A stretch of DNA of 33,718 nt from Parabacteroides sp. (lineage in GTDB: Bacteria; Bacteroidota; Bacteroidia; Bacteroidales; Tannerellaceae). The stretch is from assembly GCA_017481945.1 (NCBI GenBank), contig JAFUOJ010000012.1, positions 1-33,718 of the forward strand, in the 5' to 3' direction. The notes beneath the pieces were generated by a model. That model was not told where the DNA came from and ran no database searches. It saw nothing but the letters and a program-made list of their open reading frames with translations. Of the stretch, positions 1 to 8,407 are shown piece after piece. The number at the start of each line of letters is the position of its first letter. Within the stretch, counting starts at the first letter, position 1. A program made the position numbers and the translations under genes.

Positions 1-12
1 GCTTTTGGAAAG

Positions 13-87
13 TGGGCGTTGACGGATTCGAACCGCCGACCCTCTGCTTGTAAGGCAGATGCTCTGAACCAGCTGAGCTAAACGCCC
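13..87 (-). tRNA. tRNA-Val (anticodon TAC)
   Basis: A complete 75-nt cloverleaf reads on the minus strand. It has a 7-bp acceptor stem (GGGCGTT with AACGCCC), a D-arm GCTC/GAGC, an anticodon stem TCTGC/GCAGA with loop CTTACAA giving anticodon TAC, a 5-nt variable loop, and a T-arm with loop TTCGAAT. The discriminator base is A. CCA is not encoded, so it would be added after transcription. A consensus promoter lies about 40 nt upstream. Divergent from purB. Confidence 0.97.
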
Positions 88-135
88 TTTCATTTTTCAT
101 TAAGTTTATATACGCTTTATCTCTCTAAAGCGCTG

Positions 136-166
136 CAAAGATACGGCTTTTTTTATTACTGCCAAA
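136..166 (-). promoter_or_regulatory. Promoter of tRNA-Val (Bacteroidota -33/-7 type)
   Basis: On the minus strand a TTTG (163-166) and a TATCTTTG (136-143) are separated by 19 nt. This is a full match to the primary Bacteroidota sigma-factor consensus TTTG/TAnnTTTG. The predicted transcript would start near 129, leaving a leader of about 40 nt before the tRNA. Confidence 0.8.
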
Positions 167-226
167 TGTTTTTGATAAAAAGTAGAAAAAAACTTTCACA
201 TTGCTTATATGTATTAGGATTTATAG

Positions 227-234
227 TAACTTTG
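227..234 (+). promoter_or_regulatory. -7 element of purB
   Basis: TAACTTTG matches the TAnnTTTG consensus 17 nt before the purB start. A TTG at 201-203 is the only -33 candidate and is about 4 nt further upstream than ideal. The predicted leader is very short. Confidence 0.6.
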
Positions 235-251
235 CAGCTCCATATTAATTA

Positions 252-1601
252 ATGTATATGATATTTTCAGCACTGACTGCCATATCGCCTGTCGATGGAC
301 GATATAGAAATAAAGCCGAAAATTTGGCGGCTTACTTTTCAGAGTATGCGCTCATTAAATATAGAGTGCAGGTAGAGATTGAGTATTTTATTACTTTGTC
401 TGAATTCTTACCGCAACTTCAAGCGTTAGCAACTGTAGAAAATAAAGACGCTTTGCGAAAAATCTATCGTGAGTTTTCTGTTGAAGACGCAACTCGTATT
501 AAAGAGATTGAGAGTGTAACCAATCACGATGTGAAAGCAGTTGAATATTTTATTAAAGAAAAATTCGACTTGTTGTTTTTGCAGGACTATAAAGAATTTA
601 TCCATTTTGGTTTAACTTCCCAAGATATAAATAATGCGTCTGTACCTTTGTCAATTAAGGATGCTTTGAATGAAGTATACTTTCCGGGTTTAGAAGAGGT
701 CATTTGTATATTGAAAAAGTATGCGGAGGATTGGGCAAATGTATCTATGTTGGCTAAGACACATGGGCAGCCAGCTTCTCCGACTCGTTTGGGAAAAGAG
801 ATCATGGTATTTGTGTACCGTTTGGAACAACAGGTGAAGTTGTTAAAGGCAACACCTATATCAGCTAAATTTGGTGGTGCTACCGGTAATTTTAATGCAC
901 ATCATGTTGCTTTCCCAGAGTATGATTGGAGAGCTTTTGGTAATAAGTTTGTAAATGAGGTTTTAGGGTTAAGCCGTGAGGAGTGGACTACCCAGATTTC
1001 AAACTATGATAATTTAGCGGCTATATTTGATGGAATGAAACGTATTGATACCATCTTAATAGACTTGTGTCGTGACTTCTGGCAGTATGTTTCAATGGAG
1101 TATTTCAAACAGAAAATAAAAGCCGGTGAGGTAGGTTCTTCTGCTATGCCACATAAAGTAAATCCAATTGATTTTGAAAATGCAGAAGGAAACTTAGGAA
1201 TGGCTAATGCTATTTTGACACATTTAGCAATGAAATTGCCTATTTCTCGTTTGCAACGCGATTTGACCGACTCAACTGTACTTCGTAATGTTGGTGTGCC
1301 AATGGCTCATATTGAGATTGCATTTAAGAGTTTAACAAAAGGGTTAGGAAAATTGTTATTAAACGAAAATGCGTTGTATCGAGATTTAGATAATTGTTGG
1401 GCTGTTGTTGCTGAAGGTATTCAGACTATTCTTCGTCGTGAAGGATATCCGAAACCTTATGAAGCATTGAAGGCTTTGACTCGAACGAATGAAGGTATTA
1501 CTGCTGAATCTATCAGTACTTTTATTGATACATTACAAGTAAGTGATACTGTAAAAGCAGAATTAAAGGCGATAACGCCTCATAATTATACAGGGATTTA
1601 G
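252..1601 (+). CDS. purB: Adenylosuccinate lyase
   Basis: The 449-residue protein belongs to the fumarase/aspartase superfamily. It removes fumarate from adenylosuccinate (last step to AMP) and from SAICAR in purine synthesis, as a cytosolic tetramer. It begins with the family's SALTAISPVDGRYRNK segment, carries TSQDINN and KTHGQPASPTRLGKE in the middle, and has the signature loop SSAMPHKVNPIDFENAEGN near residue 300. Length is close to that of the E. coli enzyme. A second in-frame ATG lies two codons downstream (258), and either could be the start. It has its own -7 element and probably runs toward the pseudouridine synthase gene 57 bp downstream, although a small hairpin lies between them. 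Confidence 0.97.
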   Translation: MYMIFSALTAISPVDGRYRNKAENLAAYFSEYALIKYRVQVEIEYFITLSEFLPQLQALATVENKDALRKIYREFSVEDATRIKEIESVTNHDVKAVEYFIKEKFDLLFLQDYKEFIHFGLTSQDINNASVPLSIKDALNEVYFPGLEEVICILKKYAEDWANVSMLAKTHGQPASPTRLGKEIMVFVYRLEQQVKLLKATPISAKFGGATGNFNAHHVAFPEYDWRAFGNKFVNEVLGLSREEWTTQISNYDNLAAIFDGMKRIDTILIDLCRDFWQYVSMEYFKQKIKAGEVGSSAMPHKVNPIDFENAEGNLGMANAILTHLAMKLPISRLQRDLTDSTVLRNVGVPMAHIEIAFKSLTKGLGKLLLNENALYRDLDNCWAVVAEGIQTILRREGYPKPYEALKALTRTNEGITAESISTFIDTLQVSDTVKAELKAITPHNYTGI

Positions 1602-1610
1602 AGAACGATC

Positions 1611-1628
1611 GGTAGCCGTGAGGTTACC
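1611..1628 (+). terminator. Small hairpin with GTGA loop between purB and the pseudouridine synthase gene
   Basis: GGTAGCC and GGTTACC form a 7-bp stem (one G-T pair) closed by a GTGA tetraloop (GNRA type). It begins 10 nt after the purB stop. The following sequence is AT-rich but has no clean T-tract, so it may be a weak terminator or an mRNA-end stabiliser rather than a full terminator. Confidence 0.4.
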
Positions 1629-1658
1629 TATTATTAATTTATCTTTTAATTTATAACA

Positions 1659-3080
1659 ATGAGCACAGAAGAAAGAGAAGAATCTCAACCGCGTCTTAGA
1701 AAAGTGCTTCCGAGCATGAGACGGGAAAACACAGACCAGGATTCTGAAAGAAAACCTTACAATCAAGGTTATAACAGACCTGAAGGAAACAACTATGAAC
1801 GGAGACCATATAACCGTCCTAACCGGGATGACCGTGGCGGTTATAATTCTTATGGTGACAACCGCTCTTACGGGGATAGACAAAGTCGTCCACGTATGTA
1901 TGACAATCGTGATGGAGGTTATAATAGACCTTATAATGGTGGTGGTAATCGCGGTTATGGTAATAATGGAGGTGGTTATAATAATAATCGATCTTCTTAT
2001 GGAAATAATCGTCCGTACGGTAATGACCGCTCTTATGGTAATCCGTATAATCGCCCGTCTCGTCCTAACTATGAAGACAGAGGTAAAGCTTACTCGGCAA
2101 CTCCGTCTGGAGAAGGAATGCCTGTTGAAGGTGTAAAGAAAAGAAGACCACGTGTAGGTGATACACGCGTAAATCCTTCTTATGACAATCGTGGTGGTAG
2201 ACCTTCTTATGGTAATAATAATCGCTATGGTAACAATGGTGGACGTGGTGGTAACAACAATAGACGTCCGAATAACAACCGTCGTTCTGGTGATTATAAT
2301 CCAAATGCTAAGTACAATTTCCAAAAACAGCTGAAATACAAAGAGGTATTAGCTGATCCGAATGAACCGATTCGTTTGAATAAGTTCTTGTCTAATGCGG
2401 GAGTTTGTTCACGTCGTGAGGCTGATGAATTCATTCAATCTGGAGCTGTTAAGGTAAATGGTGAAGTGGTAACTGAATTGGGTACTAAGATTACTCGTCA
2501 GGACATTGTCTTGTTCAATGATCAGCAAGTTCAGATCGAAAGTAAGGTATATATCGTTTTGAACAAGCCAAAAAATTGTGTGACAACTTCTGATGACCCT
2601 CAGGAACGTCTAACTGTAATGGATTTGGTTAAGAACGCTTGTCAAGAACGTATTTATCCAGTAGGTCGTTTGGACCGTAATACAACAGGGGTATTACTTT
2701 TGACAAATGATGGTGACTTAGCTTCTAAATTGACACATCCGTCTTTCAAAAAGAAAAAGATCTATCACGTTTGGTTGGATAAGAACGTATCTGTAGAAGA
2801 TATGGAAAAGATTGCAAACGGATTGGAATTAGAAGATGGTGAAATCCATGCAGACGCAATCAGTTATGCAAGCGAGGCGGATAAGAGTCAGGTAGGTATT
2901 GAAATACACTCTGGACGTAACCGTATTGTTCGCCGTATATTTGAATCATTAGGCTATCATGTGGTTAAGTTGGATCGTGTATATTTTGCAGGTTTGACTA
3001 AAAAGAACTTAGGCCGTGGAAAGTGGCGTTATCTGAACGAACGTGAAGTGAACGCTCTTCGCATGGGTGCTTTTGAATAA
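1659..3080 (+). CDS. RsuA/RluB-family rRNA pseudouridine synthase with long disordered N-terminus
   Basis: The 473-residue protein isomerises uridine to pseudouridine in ribosomal RNA. From about residue 235 it is a normal RsuA/RluB/RluE/RluF enzyme. An S4 RNA-binding domain comes first (RLNKFLSNAGVCSRREAD, about 238-290). The catalytic segment GRLDRNTTGVLLLTNDGDL follows, with the nucleophilic Asp at 339, then the C-terminal HSGRNRIVRRIFESLGYHVVKLDR. The preceding part (about 30-225) is unusual: low-complexity sequence built from Tyr, Asn, Gly and Arg, with motifs such as RPYN, SYGN and GNNGG. It looks like the RGG/YG-rich tails of RNA-binding proteins. The frame is open from ATG and codon use is coherent, so the tail appears genuine. 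Which rRNA position is modified cannot be read from the sequence. Confidence 0.93.
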   Translation: MSTEEREESQPRLRKVLPSMRRENTDQDSERKPYNQGYNRPEGNNYERRPYNRPNRDDRGGYNSYGDNRSYGDRQSRPRMYDNRDGGYNRPYNGGGNRGYGNNGGGYNNNRSSYGNNRPYGNDRSYGNPYNRPSRPNYEDRGKAYSATPSGEGMPVEGVKKRRPRVGDTRVNPSYDNRGGRPSYGNNNRYGNNGGRGGNNNRRPNNNRRSGDYNPNAKYNFQKQLKYKEVLADPNEPIRLNKFLSNAGVCSRREADEFIQSGAVKVNGEVVTELGTKITRQDIVLFNDQQVQIESKVYIVLNKPKNCVTTSDDPQERLTVMDLVKNACQERIYPVGRLDRNTTGVLLLTNDGDLASKLTHPSFKKKKIYHVWLDKNVSVEDMEKIANGLELEDGEIHADAISYASEADKSQVGIEIHSGRNRIVRRIFESLGYHVVKLDRVYFAGLTKKNLGRGKWRYLNEREVNALRMGAFE

Positions 3081-3086
3081 TATAAG

Positions 3087-3120
3087 ATTAGCCGGTTGTA
3101 AAAGCCGGCTAATTTGTTTG
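3087..3120 (+). terminator. Rho-independent terminator after the pseudouridine synthase
   Basis: ATTAGCCGG and CCGGCTAAT form a perfect 9-bp stem around a 9-nt loop, 6 nt after the stop codon. It is followed by TTGTTTGG, a moderately T-rich tail. Confidence 0.7.
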
Positions 3121-3145
3121 GATTTCCTAAGATAAAGACATAAAC

Positions 3146-4552
3146 ATGGAAACAATTAAAAGAACAAAGATTGTAGATGTTTTAAAAAGTGAAGCTTTTG
3201 GTACAACCGTTAATGTAAAAGGTTGGGTTCGTACTCGTCGTGGCAGTAAACAAGTGAATTTTATTGCTTTGAACGATGGTTCTACTATAAATAATGTTCA
3301 GATCGTTGTCGATGTGAATAAACTGGGTGAAGAATATTTAAAACCGATTACAACAGGAGCAAGTATCAGTGTAAATGGTATATTGGTTCAGTCTCAAGGA
3401 AAAGGTCAGAATGTTGAAATCCAGGCTACTGAAATAGAAATCTACGGTACTGCAGACCCTAATACTTATCCATTGCAAAAGAAAGGTCACTCAATGGAAT
3501 TTTTACGTGAGATTGCTCATTTGCGTCCACGTACAAATACTTTTGGTGCTGTTTTCCGTATTCGTCATAATATGGCTTATGCTATCCATAAGTTTTTCCA
3601 TGATAAAGGTTTCTTCTATTTCCATACTCCATTAATTACAGCCTCTGACTGTGAAGGAGCTGGTCAGATGTTCCAAGTGACAACAATGAATTTGTATGAC
3701 TTGAAGAAAGATGAAAATGGTTCTATTATCTATGATAATGACTTTTTCGGTAAACAAGCGAGTTTAACTGTTTCTGGTCAGTTGGAAGGAGAATTAGCTG
3801 CTACGGCTTTAGGTCAGATTTATACATTTGGTCCAACGTTCCGTGCTGAAAATTCTAATACACCGCGTCACTTGGCTGAATTTTGGATGATTGAGCCAGA
3901 AGTCGCATTTAATGACATCTTGGACAATATGGATTTGGCTGAGGAGTTCATTAAGTACTGCGTACAGTGGGCTTTGGATAACTGTATGGACGATGTGAAG
4001 TTCTTAAATGATATGTTTGATAAGGGCTTGATTGAGCGTCTACAGGGAGTATTGAAAGATCAGTTTGTCCGCTTGTCTTATACGGAAGGTATTAAGATTC
4101 TCGAAGAAGCTGTTGCAAAAGGTCATCAGTTCGAATTCCCTGTATATTGGGGAGTAGATTTGGCTTCAGAACATGAACGTTTCTTGGTTGAAGAACATTT
4201 CAAACGTCCGGTTATCTTGACTGATTATCCGAAGGAAATAAAGGCTTTCTATATGAAACAGAATGAAGATGGTAAAACTGTTCGTGCTATGGATGTCTTG
4301 TTCCCGAAAATTGGTGAGATTATTGGTGGTTCTGAACGTGAAGCAGATTATGATAAGCTGTTGAATCGAATTAATGAATTGGGTATTCCGATGAAAGATA
4401 TGTGGTGGTACTTAGATACTCGTCGTTTTGGTACTGTACCTCATTCTGGTTTCGGTTTAGGTTTTGAACGTCTTTTGTTATTTGTTACTGGTATGGCAAA
4501 TATTCGTGACGTAATACCTTTCCCTCGTACACCGAAGAATGCCGACTTTTAA
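3146..4552 (+). CDS. asnS: Asparaginyl-tRNA synthetase
   Basis: The 468-residue class IIb aminoacyl-tRNA synthetase charges tRNA-Asn with asparagine in the cytosol. The N-terminal OB-fold anticodon-binding domain covers roughly residues 15-100 ([25 protein letters not shown]). The catalytic core follows with class II motifs: motif 2 around [22 protein letters not shown] and motif 3 at [30 protein letters not shown]. The FWMIEPE and FPRTP segments are typical of AsnS rather than AspS. Length matches the E. coli protein (466 aa). It stands between two terminators, so it is probably transcribed alone. No clear -7 element was found in the 65-bp gap upstream. Confidence 0.97.
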   Translation: METIKRTKIVDVLKSEAFGTTVNVKGWVRTRRGSKQVNFIALNDGSTINNVQIVVDVNKLGEEYLKPITTGASISVNGILVQSQGKGQNVEIQATEIEIYGTADPNTYPLQKKGHSMEFLREIAHLRPRTNTFGAVFRIRHNMAYAIHKFFHDKGFFYFHTPLITASDCEGAGQMFQVTTMNLYDLKKDENGSIIYDNDFFGKQASLTVSGQLEGELAATALGQIYTFGPTFRAENSNTPRHLAEFWMIEPEVAFNDILDNMDLAEEFIKYCVQWALDNCMDDVKFLNDMFDKGLIERLQGVLKDQFVRLSYTEGIKILEEAVAKGHQFEFPVYWGVDLASEHERFLVEEHFKRPVILTDYPKEIKAFYMKQNEDGKTVRAMDVLFPKIGEIIGGSEREADYDKLLNRINELGIPMKDMWWYLDTRRFGTVPHSGFGLGFERLLLFVTGMANIRDVIPFPRTPKNADF

Positions 4553-4576
4553 ATCGATTGTAATAAATACAAATAG

Positions 4577-4613
4577 AAACCCTCATAGCAATCAAACTAT
4601 GAGGGTTTTTTAT
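4577..4613. terminator. Bidirectional terminator between asnS and the Lrp-family gene
   Basis: AAACCCTCATAG and CTATGAGGGTTT form a perfect 12-bp stem with an 8-nt loop, flanked by an A-run on one side and a T-run on the other. It sits between convergent genes, ending one base before the regulator's stop codon, and could serve both. Confidence 0.85.
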
Positions 4614-5084
4614 TTAATCTTCATCTAAGTCAATTGGGATTTGTCTCTTGAAGGCCTCCTTGAATGAAATTAAAGATTCAGTACGGGCAAGCCCTAAAGG
4701 TTGTAGCTTGTTGTGGATAATACTAAGCAGATGTTGATTATTCTTCGCATATATTTTAATAAACAAGTCGTATTGTCCAGTTGTATAATGGCATTCTACT
4801 ACCTCCGGAATCTGCTTTAAAGCCTCTGTAACCGCAGGAAATTGTCCGGGAGATTTAAGATATAATCCCATGTAAGCACAGGTCTCATATCCAACTTTTG
4901 TATTATCGACAATGAATTCTGAACCTTTGATGACTCCAAGGTTCGTAAGTTTCTGAATGCGCTGATGTATTGCAGCACCAGATACATTACATTCTCTCGC
5001 GACTTCAAGGAAAGGCATACGGGCATTTCCTATAATGAGTTTTAAAATCTTCTCATCTAATTCATCCAGTTGATGGTGTGCCAT
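4614..5084 (-). CDS. Lrp/AsnC-family transcriptional regulator
   Basis: The 156-residue protein has the two-domain Lrp layout. An N-terminal winged helix-turn-helix (about 8-60: LDEKILKLIIGNARMPFLEVAR, then NVSGAAIHQRIQKLTNLGVIKG) is followed by an alpha/beta RAM ligand-binding and oligomerisation domain (about 65-150), including VECHYTTGQYDLFIKIYAKN. Such proteins sense amino acids and regulate their own gene and amino-acid metabolism. It is divergent from the GNAT gene and convergent with asnS. The ligand cannot be inferred, and position near asnS is not proof of an asparagine response. Confidence 0.93.
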   Translation of the reverse strand: MAHHQLDELDEKILKLIIGNARMPFLEVARECNVSGAAIHQRIQKLTNLGVIKGSEFIVDNTKVGYETCAYMGLYLKSPGQFPAVTEALKQIPEVVECHYTTGQYDLFIKIYAKNNQHLLSIIHNKLQPLGLARTESLISFKEAFKRQIPIDLDED

Positions 5085-5126
5085 AATTTACGTATGTTTG
5101 TTGTTACATTTTATGAATTCTTGATA

Positions 5127-5134
5127 CAAATATA
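5127..5134 (-). promoter_or_regulatory. -7 element of the Lrp-family gene
   Basis: The minus-strand TATATTTG matches TAnnTTTG, 42 nt before the regulator's start. No good -33 TTTG is seen at the usual distance. The 98-bp divergent spacer is the natural place for autoregulation. Confidence 0.6.
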
Positions 5135-5182
5135 ATCAATTTTGAATGATAAACTACTGTGTAATTTTCAATTTTATAGTTT

Positions 5183-5731
5183 ATGTCTTTACAATCTGTT
5201 ATTATCAGCGAATTAGTAAGTGATTTTACTGATCCAGTATTAGAGCTAATAGAGCATACGTATATGGATTCTTTCCCTGAAGCGGAGAGACGACCGTTTG
5301 TTGCCCTTTGTGAGCTGCTAAGATATGAACCTAAGTTTCATGTGTTAGCGTTGTATAGAGAAAAGAAATATGTAGGTTTCATTACATATTGGCTTTTCAA
5401 TGGCTTTGTGTATGTCGAACACTTTGCTGTTGACGGATGTGCTCGAAACGGAGGTGTGGGAGCCACAGCTATGCAACAGTTCTTAAACTCTCAAAAGCTT
5501 CCGGTGGTCTTGGAAGTTGAAACCCCTATGGATGAGATCAGCCGGCGACGAATCGCTTTCTATGAACGTTTAGGCTTTGTCTTGGATACACATACCTATC
5601 TTCAACCTCCTTATCGCCCAGGAGGTAATTGGGTAGATCTTCGGTTAATGACATGGGGAGAATTAGATCTGAGCCATGCTTTTGAGTCCGTAAAGCATAC
5701 TTTGTATACTCATGTTTATGGTGTTCAATAA
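5183..5731 (+). CDS. GNAT-family N-acetyltransferase
   Basis: The 182-residue protein has the GNAT acetyl-CoA-binding fold. Motif A reads VEHFAVDGCARNGGVGATAMQQFL, where RNGGVG matches the R/Q-x-x-G-x-G/A pyrophosphate loop. RRRIAFYERLGFVLD supplies the typical YERLGF segment. The segment MDSFPEAERRPF near residue 28 resembles a Bacteroidales family of small acetyltransferases. Substrate unknown. It is divergent from the Lrp-family gene and may be co-regulated with it. No convincing -7 element was seen. A terminator begins 9 nt after the stop. Confidence 0.85.
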   Translation: MSLQSVIISELVSDFTDPVLELIEHTYMDSFPEAERRPFVALCELLRYEPKFHVLALYREKKYVGFITYWLFNGFVYVEHFAVDGCARNGGVGATAMQQFLNSQKLPVVLEVETPMDEISRRRIAFYERLGFVLDTHTYLQPPYRPGGNWVDLRLMTWGELDLSHAFESVKHTLYTHVYGVQ

Positions 5732-5740
5732 CAGAGAATA

Positions 5741-5772
5741 AAAAAGGCGGAAGTTCAATTTCCGCCTTTTTT
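5741..5772. terminator. Bidirectional terminator between the GNAT gene and exbD
   Basis: AAAAAGGCGGAA and TTCCGCCTTTTT form a 12-bp stem around an 8-nt loop, with A- and T-runs continuing the stem on each side. It lies between convergent genes. Confidence 0.85.
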
Positions 5773-5789
5773 ATAGTTGTATTTTGAGA

Positions 5790-6257
5790 TTATTCTGCAG
5801 CCTTACGAGCTGAGTAACTAATCTTCAATGCGTATGCTTCACGAAGTGCCTGCTTAACGTCTGTGATCAAACCCATCTTGGTTTCGCTATCCGCCTTGAT
5901 AGATACAGTCATAAACGGCTGGTCTTCTTCTTTCATACTTGACTTTTCCTGCGCAATGTAGTCCTGAATTTCTGATACTTCAGCGAATTTATCATTCAAC
6001 TGCAAACGAGCTTCAGTACCCATTTTTGCTTGATACTCTTGATTTGGCTTTCCTACATAGATGAATGTAACCAACGATTTCTTTTCAAGCTTCTGAAGTT
6101 CAGTTGCCTGAGGAGCTCGGAATTGCACCATCAATGTTACTTCACGCATAGATGTTACCATCATAATGAAGAACAAGAAGGCAAATACCAAGTCAGGTAA
6201 TGAAGAGGTATTTAGTTCAGGAACTTCATGACCTTCTGATTTTACGAATTTTCCCAT
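5790..6257 (-). CDS. exbD: ExbD/TolR-family biopolymer transport protein (second copy)
   Basis: The 155-residue inner-membrane protein has one N-terminal transmembrane helix (about 22-42, LPDLVFAFLFFIMMVTSM) and a periplasmic domain. The helix contains the expected Asp (D23) in the proton path of ExbB-ExbD motors. It would use the proton motive force with ExbB to energise TonB. Its ATG overlaps the stop of the upstream exbD by one base (TAATG), implying translational coupling. The two ExbD proteins are not close copies. Last gene of the cluster. Confidence 0.9.
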   Translation of the reverse strand: MGKFVKSEGHEVPELNTSSLPDLVFAFLFFIMMVTSMREVTLMVQFRAPQATELQKLEKKSLVTFIYVGKPNQEYQAKMGTEARLQLNDKFAEVSEIQDYIAQEKSSMKEEDQPFMTVSIKADSETKMGLITDVKQALREAYALKISYSARKAAE

Positions 6258-6841
6258 TACTTCTTTCCTCCATAATTTTTAGGTTCTGCTTCAGAAATCT
6301 TTTGCGGATAAATCTGCTGCACAGCCTTTTGTTGTTCTTCATCTAATTCTGCGAATGGCATACCAAATTTCTTTCTTGATACGTCATCACGCAACTCATT
6401 ATACGCTTTAGCTAATTCGTTCTGAACTTTGATGTAAGCCTGATATTCAGTACCACGGTCATTCTGCAAAGAGATAACGTGCTTTTTAGCTGTCATTACT
6501 TTGCCAAAGAATGGCACATCTTCTTCTACCTTTTCAGGTTTGTCAGCGTCGTTGTACGGATTATCAATGAACTCTTTAACCTTGTCTTTCAATTGCTTGA
6601 TATCAACGAACTGATCGCCGCAGAGAATCTGGTTCTGGCTGTTAATCAATACAACCAACAGGTTTCTCTTATTGATATCAACATCTTGCTTCTTTTGGTC
6701 TTTAGGCACAGGAGGCGGCAAACGTCTTGCCAAACCTTGGTCTGTGTCCATAGATGTAGTAATAAGGAAGAAGATAAGCAACATGAAAGCAATATCGGCT
6801 GAAGAAGAACCATTAATACCCGGTGTCTTTCTTTTTCCCAT
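6257..6841 (-). CDS. exbD: ExbD/TolR-family biopolymer transport protein (first, longer copy)
   Basis: The 194-residue ExbD homologue has a single N-terminal transmembrane helix (SSADIAFMLLIFFLITTSM, about 13-31) with the conserved Asp at 16. A Pro-rich RRLPPPVPKDQ segment follows it, then the periplasmic domain. It is longer than the roughly 140 residues of E. coli ExbD. The extra length lies in a charged insertion (about 90-120) and a C-terminal extension. It should pair with the other ExbD, ExbB and TonB. It lies 34 bp after the four-helix membrane protein and is coupled to the next exbD by a one-base overlap. Confidence 0.9.
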   Translation of the reverse strand: MGKRKTPGINGSSSADIAFMLLIFFLITTSMDTDQGLARRLPPPVPKDQKKQDVDINKRNLLVVLINSQNQILCGDQFVDIKQLKDKVKEFIDNPYNDADKPEKVEEDVPFFGKVMTAKKHVISLQNDRGTEYQAYIKVQNELAKAYNELRDDVSRKKFGMPFAELDEEQQKAVQQIYPQKISEAEPKNYGGKK

Positions 6842-6875
6842 TTCTTTCTTGTTTAATCAAATTCGTTATTACTTA

Positions 6876-7349
6876 TTATTTGTTAAGCATTTTCTTAATA
6901 GAACCCCAAGCAATACTTGCTACGATTAGAGTCATCAATACGATTGAAGACATAATCCACATATCAGTCATTTTTAACCAACCTGCTGTATTGTAAGCTT
7001 GAGAATCTGCATTCAAACCAGTTAATGGTGTAGGATCACCCATTGAATAAGTGATGAACAACATTGCTGCAAATGCTACAACAACACCTAAAGAAGCGAT
7101 TGCAGATTTAGCGTTTGTCTTCAACAATGAGATGAATTGCCAAACTGCGAAAACTGCCATACATCCAATTGTAACAAAGAATAATAAATAAGTCCAATCT
7201 AACAAAAGGCCTGTATAAACATATTCTTTCATTTCTTCACCCGGATTCGTTACGCCTCCGCCGAAGAACATACCCAGTACGACAATACTGACAAGAGATA
7301 CTATCAGCAGTGTCCAGCTGGACATTTTTCTTATCTTAGTAACTGCCAT
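6876..7349 (-). CDS. Four-helix membrane protein of the ExbB-ExbD cluster, function unknown
   Basis: The 157-residue protein has four predicted transmembrane segments: about 10-30 (SWTLLIVSLVSIVVLGMFFGG), 49-70 (LLLDWTYLLFFVTIGCMAVFAV), 84-102 (IASLGVVVAFAAMLFITYS) and 132-152 (WIMSSIVLMTLIVASIAWGSI). It has no catalytic motif I recognise. It sits between exbB (9 bp upstream) and exbD (34 bp downstream) on the same strand, so it is probably co-transcribed and may be an accessory subunit of the proton-driven motor. I recall similar proteins at this position in Bacteroidota, but no named family. Confidence 0.8.
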   Translation of the reverse strand: MAVTKIRKMSSWTLLIVSLVSIVVLGMFFGGGVTNPGEEMKEYVYTGLLLDWTYLLFFVTIGCMAVFAVWQFISLLKTNAKSAIASLGVVVAFAAMLFITYSMGDPTPLTGLNADSQAYNTAGWLKMTDMWIMSSIVLMTLIVASIAWGSIKKMLNK

Positions 7350-7358
7350 AGTGCTCTA

Positions 7359-8090
7359 TTATTTTTTAAGGTTGTATTTAATAACTAAGTCTAACAAAGA
7401 GATTGAAGCATCTTCCATCTGGTTAACGATAGCTTCGAATTTGCTCAACAAATAGTTATAGAATACCTGAAGAATCAATGCAACGATCAAACCACCGATA
7501 GTAGTAATCAACGCCACTTTCATACCACCAGCAACAACCGTCGGGCTGATATCACCTACTTGTTCAATTTTATCGAACGCCATAACCATACCAACTACAG
7601 TACCCAAGAATCCTAATGACGGAGCCATAGCGATAAACAATGTGATCCAAGACAAGTTCTTTTCCAAAAGACCAGCTTGAACACCACCGTAAGAAACGAT
7701 TGATTTTTCTACTACGTCGATACCTTGGTCAATTCTCATCAAACCTTGGTAAGCGATAGAAGCGATAGGACCTCTTGTGTCACGAGCGATAGCTTTAGCA
7801 CCTTCTACATCCCCTTTGTCCAAAGCTTCTTCAATGCCTTTCAACAATTTGCTTGAATTAGTTTCAGCCAAGTTTAAATAGATAATTCTTTCCAAGCAGA
7901 ATGCCAAACCGAAAATCAAAGCGATAGCAACCAAAGCCATGAAGTCTGCACCACCCTCGATGAACTTAGTTTTTAAAGCTTGATACATACCACCTTCAAC
8001 TGCGGTTTCAGCTGCTTCTTGCGCGAAAGCTACAGAAGAGATTCCAAGAGCACATAAGCTCATGAACGTTTTTGCGAAATACTTTTTCAT
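7359..8090 (-). CDS. exbB: ExbB/TolQ/MotA-family proton channel protein
   Basis: The 243-residue inner-membrane protein is the stator-like partner of ExbD that powers TonB. It starts with a signal-peptide-like segment (KTFMSLCALGISSVAFAQ, about 7-24). Three transmembrane segments follow: near 50-72 (FMALVAIALIFGLAFCLERIIYL), about 145-170 and about 185-212. The family's long cytoplasmic loop and the conserved MAPSLGFLGTVVGMVMAF and TTIGGLIVALILQVFYNYL segments are present. The cleavable-looking N-terminal extension is usual in Bacteroidota ExbB. It heads the run exbB-membrane protein-exbD-exbD. No TAnnTTTG was found in the 82-bp gap before it, so read-through past tRNA-Ser is possible. Confidence 0.94.
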   Translation of the reverse strand: MKKYFAKTFMSLCALGISSVAFAQEAAETAVEGGMYQALKTKFIEGGADFMALVAIALIFGLAFCLERIIYLNLAETNSSKLLKGIEEALDKGDVEGAKAIARDTRGPIASIAYQGLMRIDQGIDVVEKSIVSYGGVQAGLLEKNLSWITLFIAMAPSLGFLGTVVGMVMAFDKIEQVGDISPTVVAGGMKVALITTIGGLIVALILQVFYNYLLSKFEAIVNQMEDASISLLDLVIKYNLKK

Positions 8091-8172
8091 TGTGTGTTTA
8101 ATTTTTAAGATTAATAATTCTCTTATTTGTTTTTGTTTTTTACTTTGTTAATAATCTCATGGTATTTTAAAG

Positions 8173-8260
8173 CGGAGAAAGCGGGATTCGAACCCGCGAA
8201 ACCCTTTAGGGGTTTACACGCTTTCCAGGCGTGCCTCTTCAACCACTCGAGCATCTCTCC
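8173..8260 (-). tRNA. tRNA-Ser (anticodon GGA)
   Basis: An 88-nt class II tRNA reads on the minus strand. It has acceptor GGAGAGA with TTTCTCC and discriminator G. The anticodon stem ACGC/GCGT encloses loop CTGGAAA (anticodon GGA). A long variable arm contains AACCCCTAAAGGGTT, and the T-loop is TTCGAAT. CCA is not encoded. It lies between tatD and exbB in the same orientation. Confidence 0.97.
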
Positions 8261-8407
8261 TGATTAAAACCGCTCTCCTCTCTAAAACGGGTGCAAATTA
8301 CGAAAAAAAATGCAATTGCAAACGTTTCAGTGCACAAATCTATTGTTTTTAATTGACATATCACAATATCTTGCGGATAAATTTTGAATACAAGACAAAA
8401 TTTCTTT

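Noticed and set aside
1780-2300. Short repeated units that might be read as a CRISPR or satellite array
   Set aside because: Units vary in length and sequence, keep the reading frame, and encode a low-complexity protein segment. No constant repeat with unique spacers is present.
1563-2324. A 253-codon minus-strand frame opposite the repeat-rich N-terminus of the pseudouridine synthase
   Set aside because: Its Ile/Thr/Arg-rich translation is the antisense image of the GGTAATAAT-type repeats, with no domain, start context or promoter. The plus-strand frame continues into a recognised enzyme.
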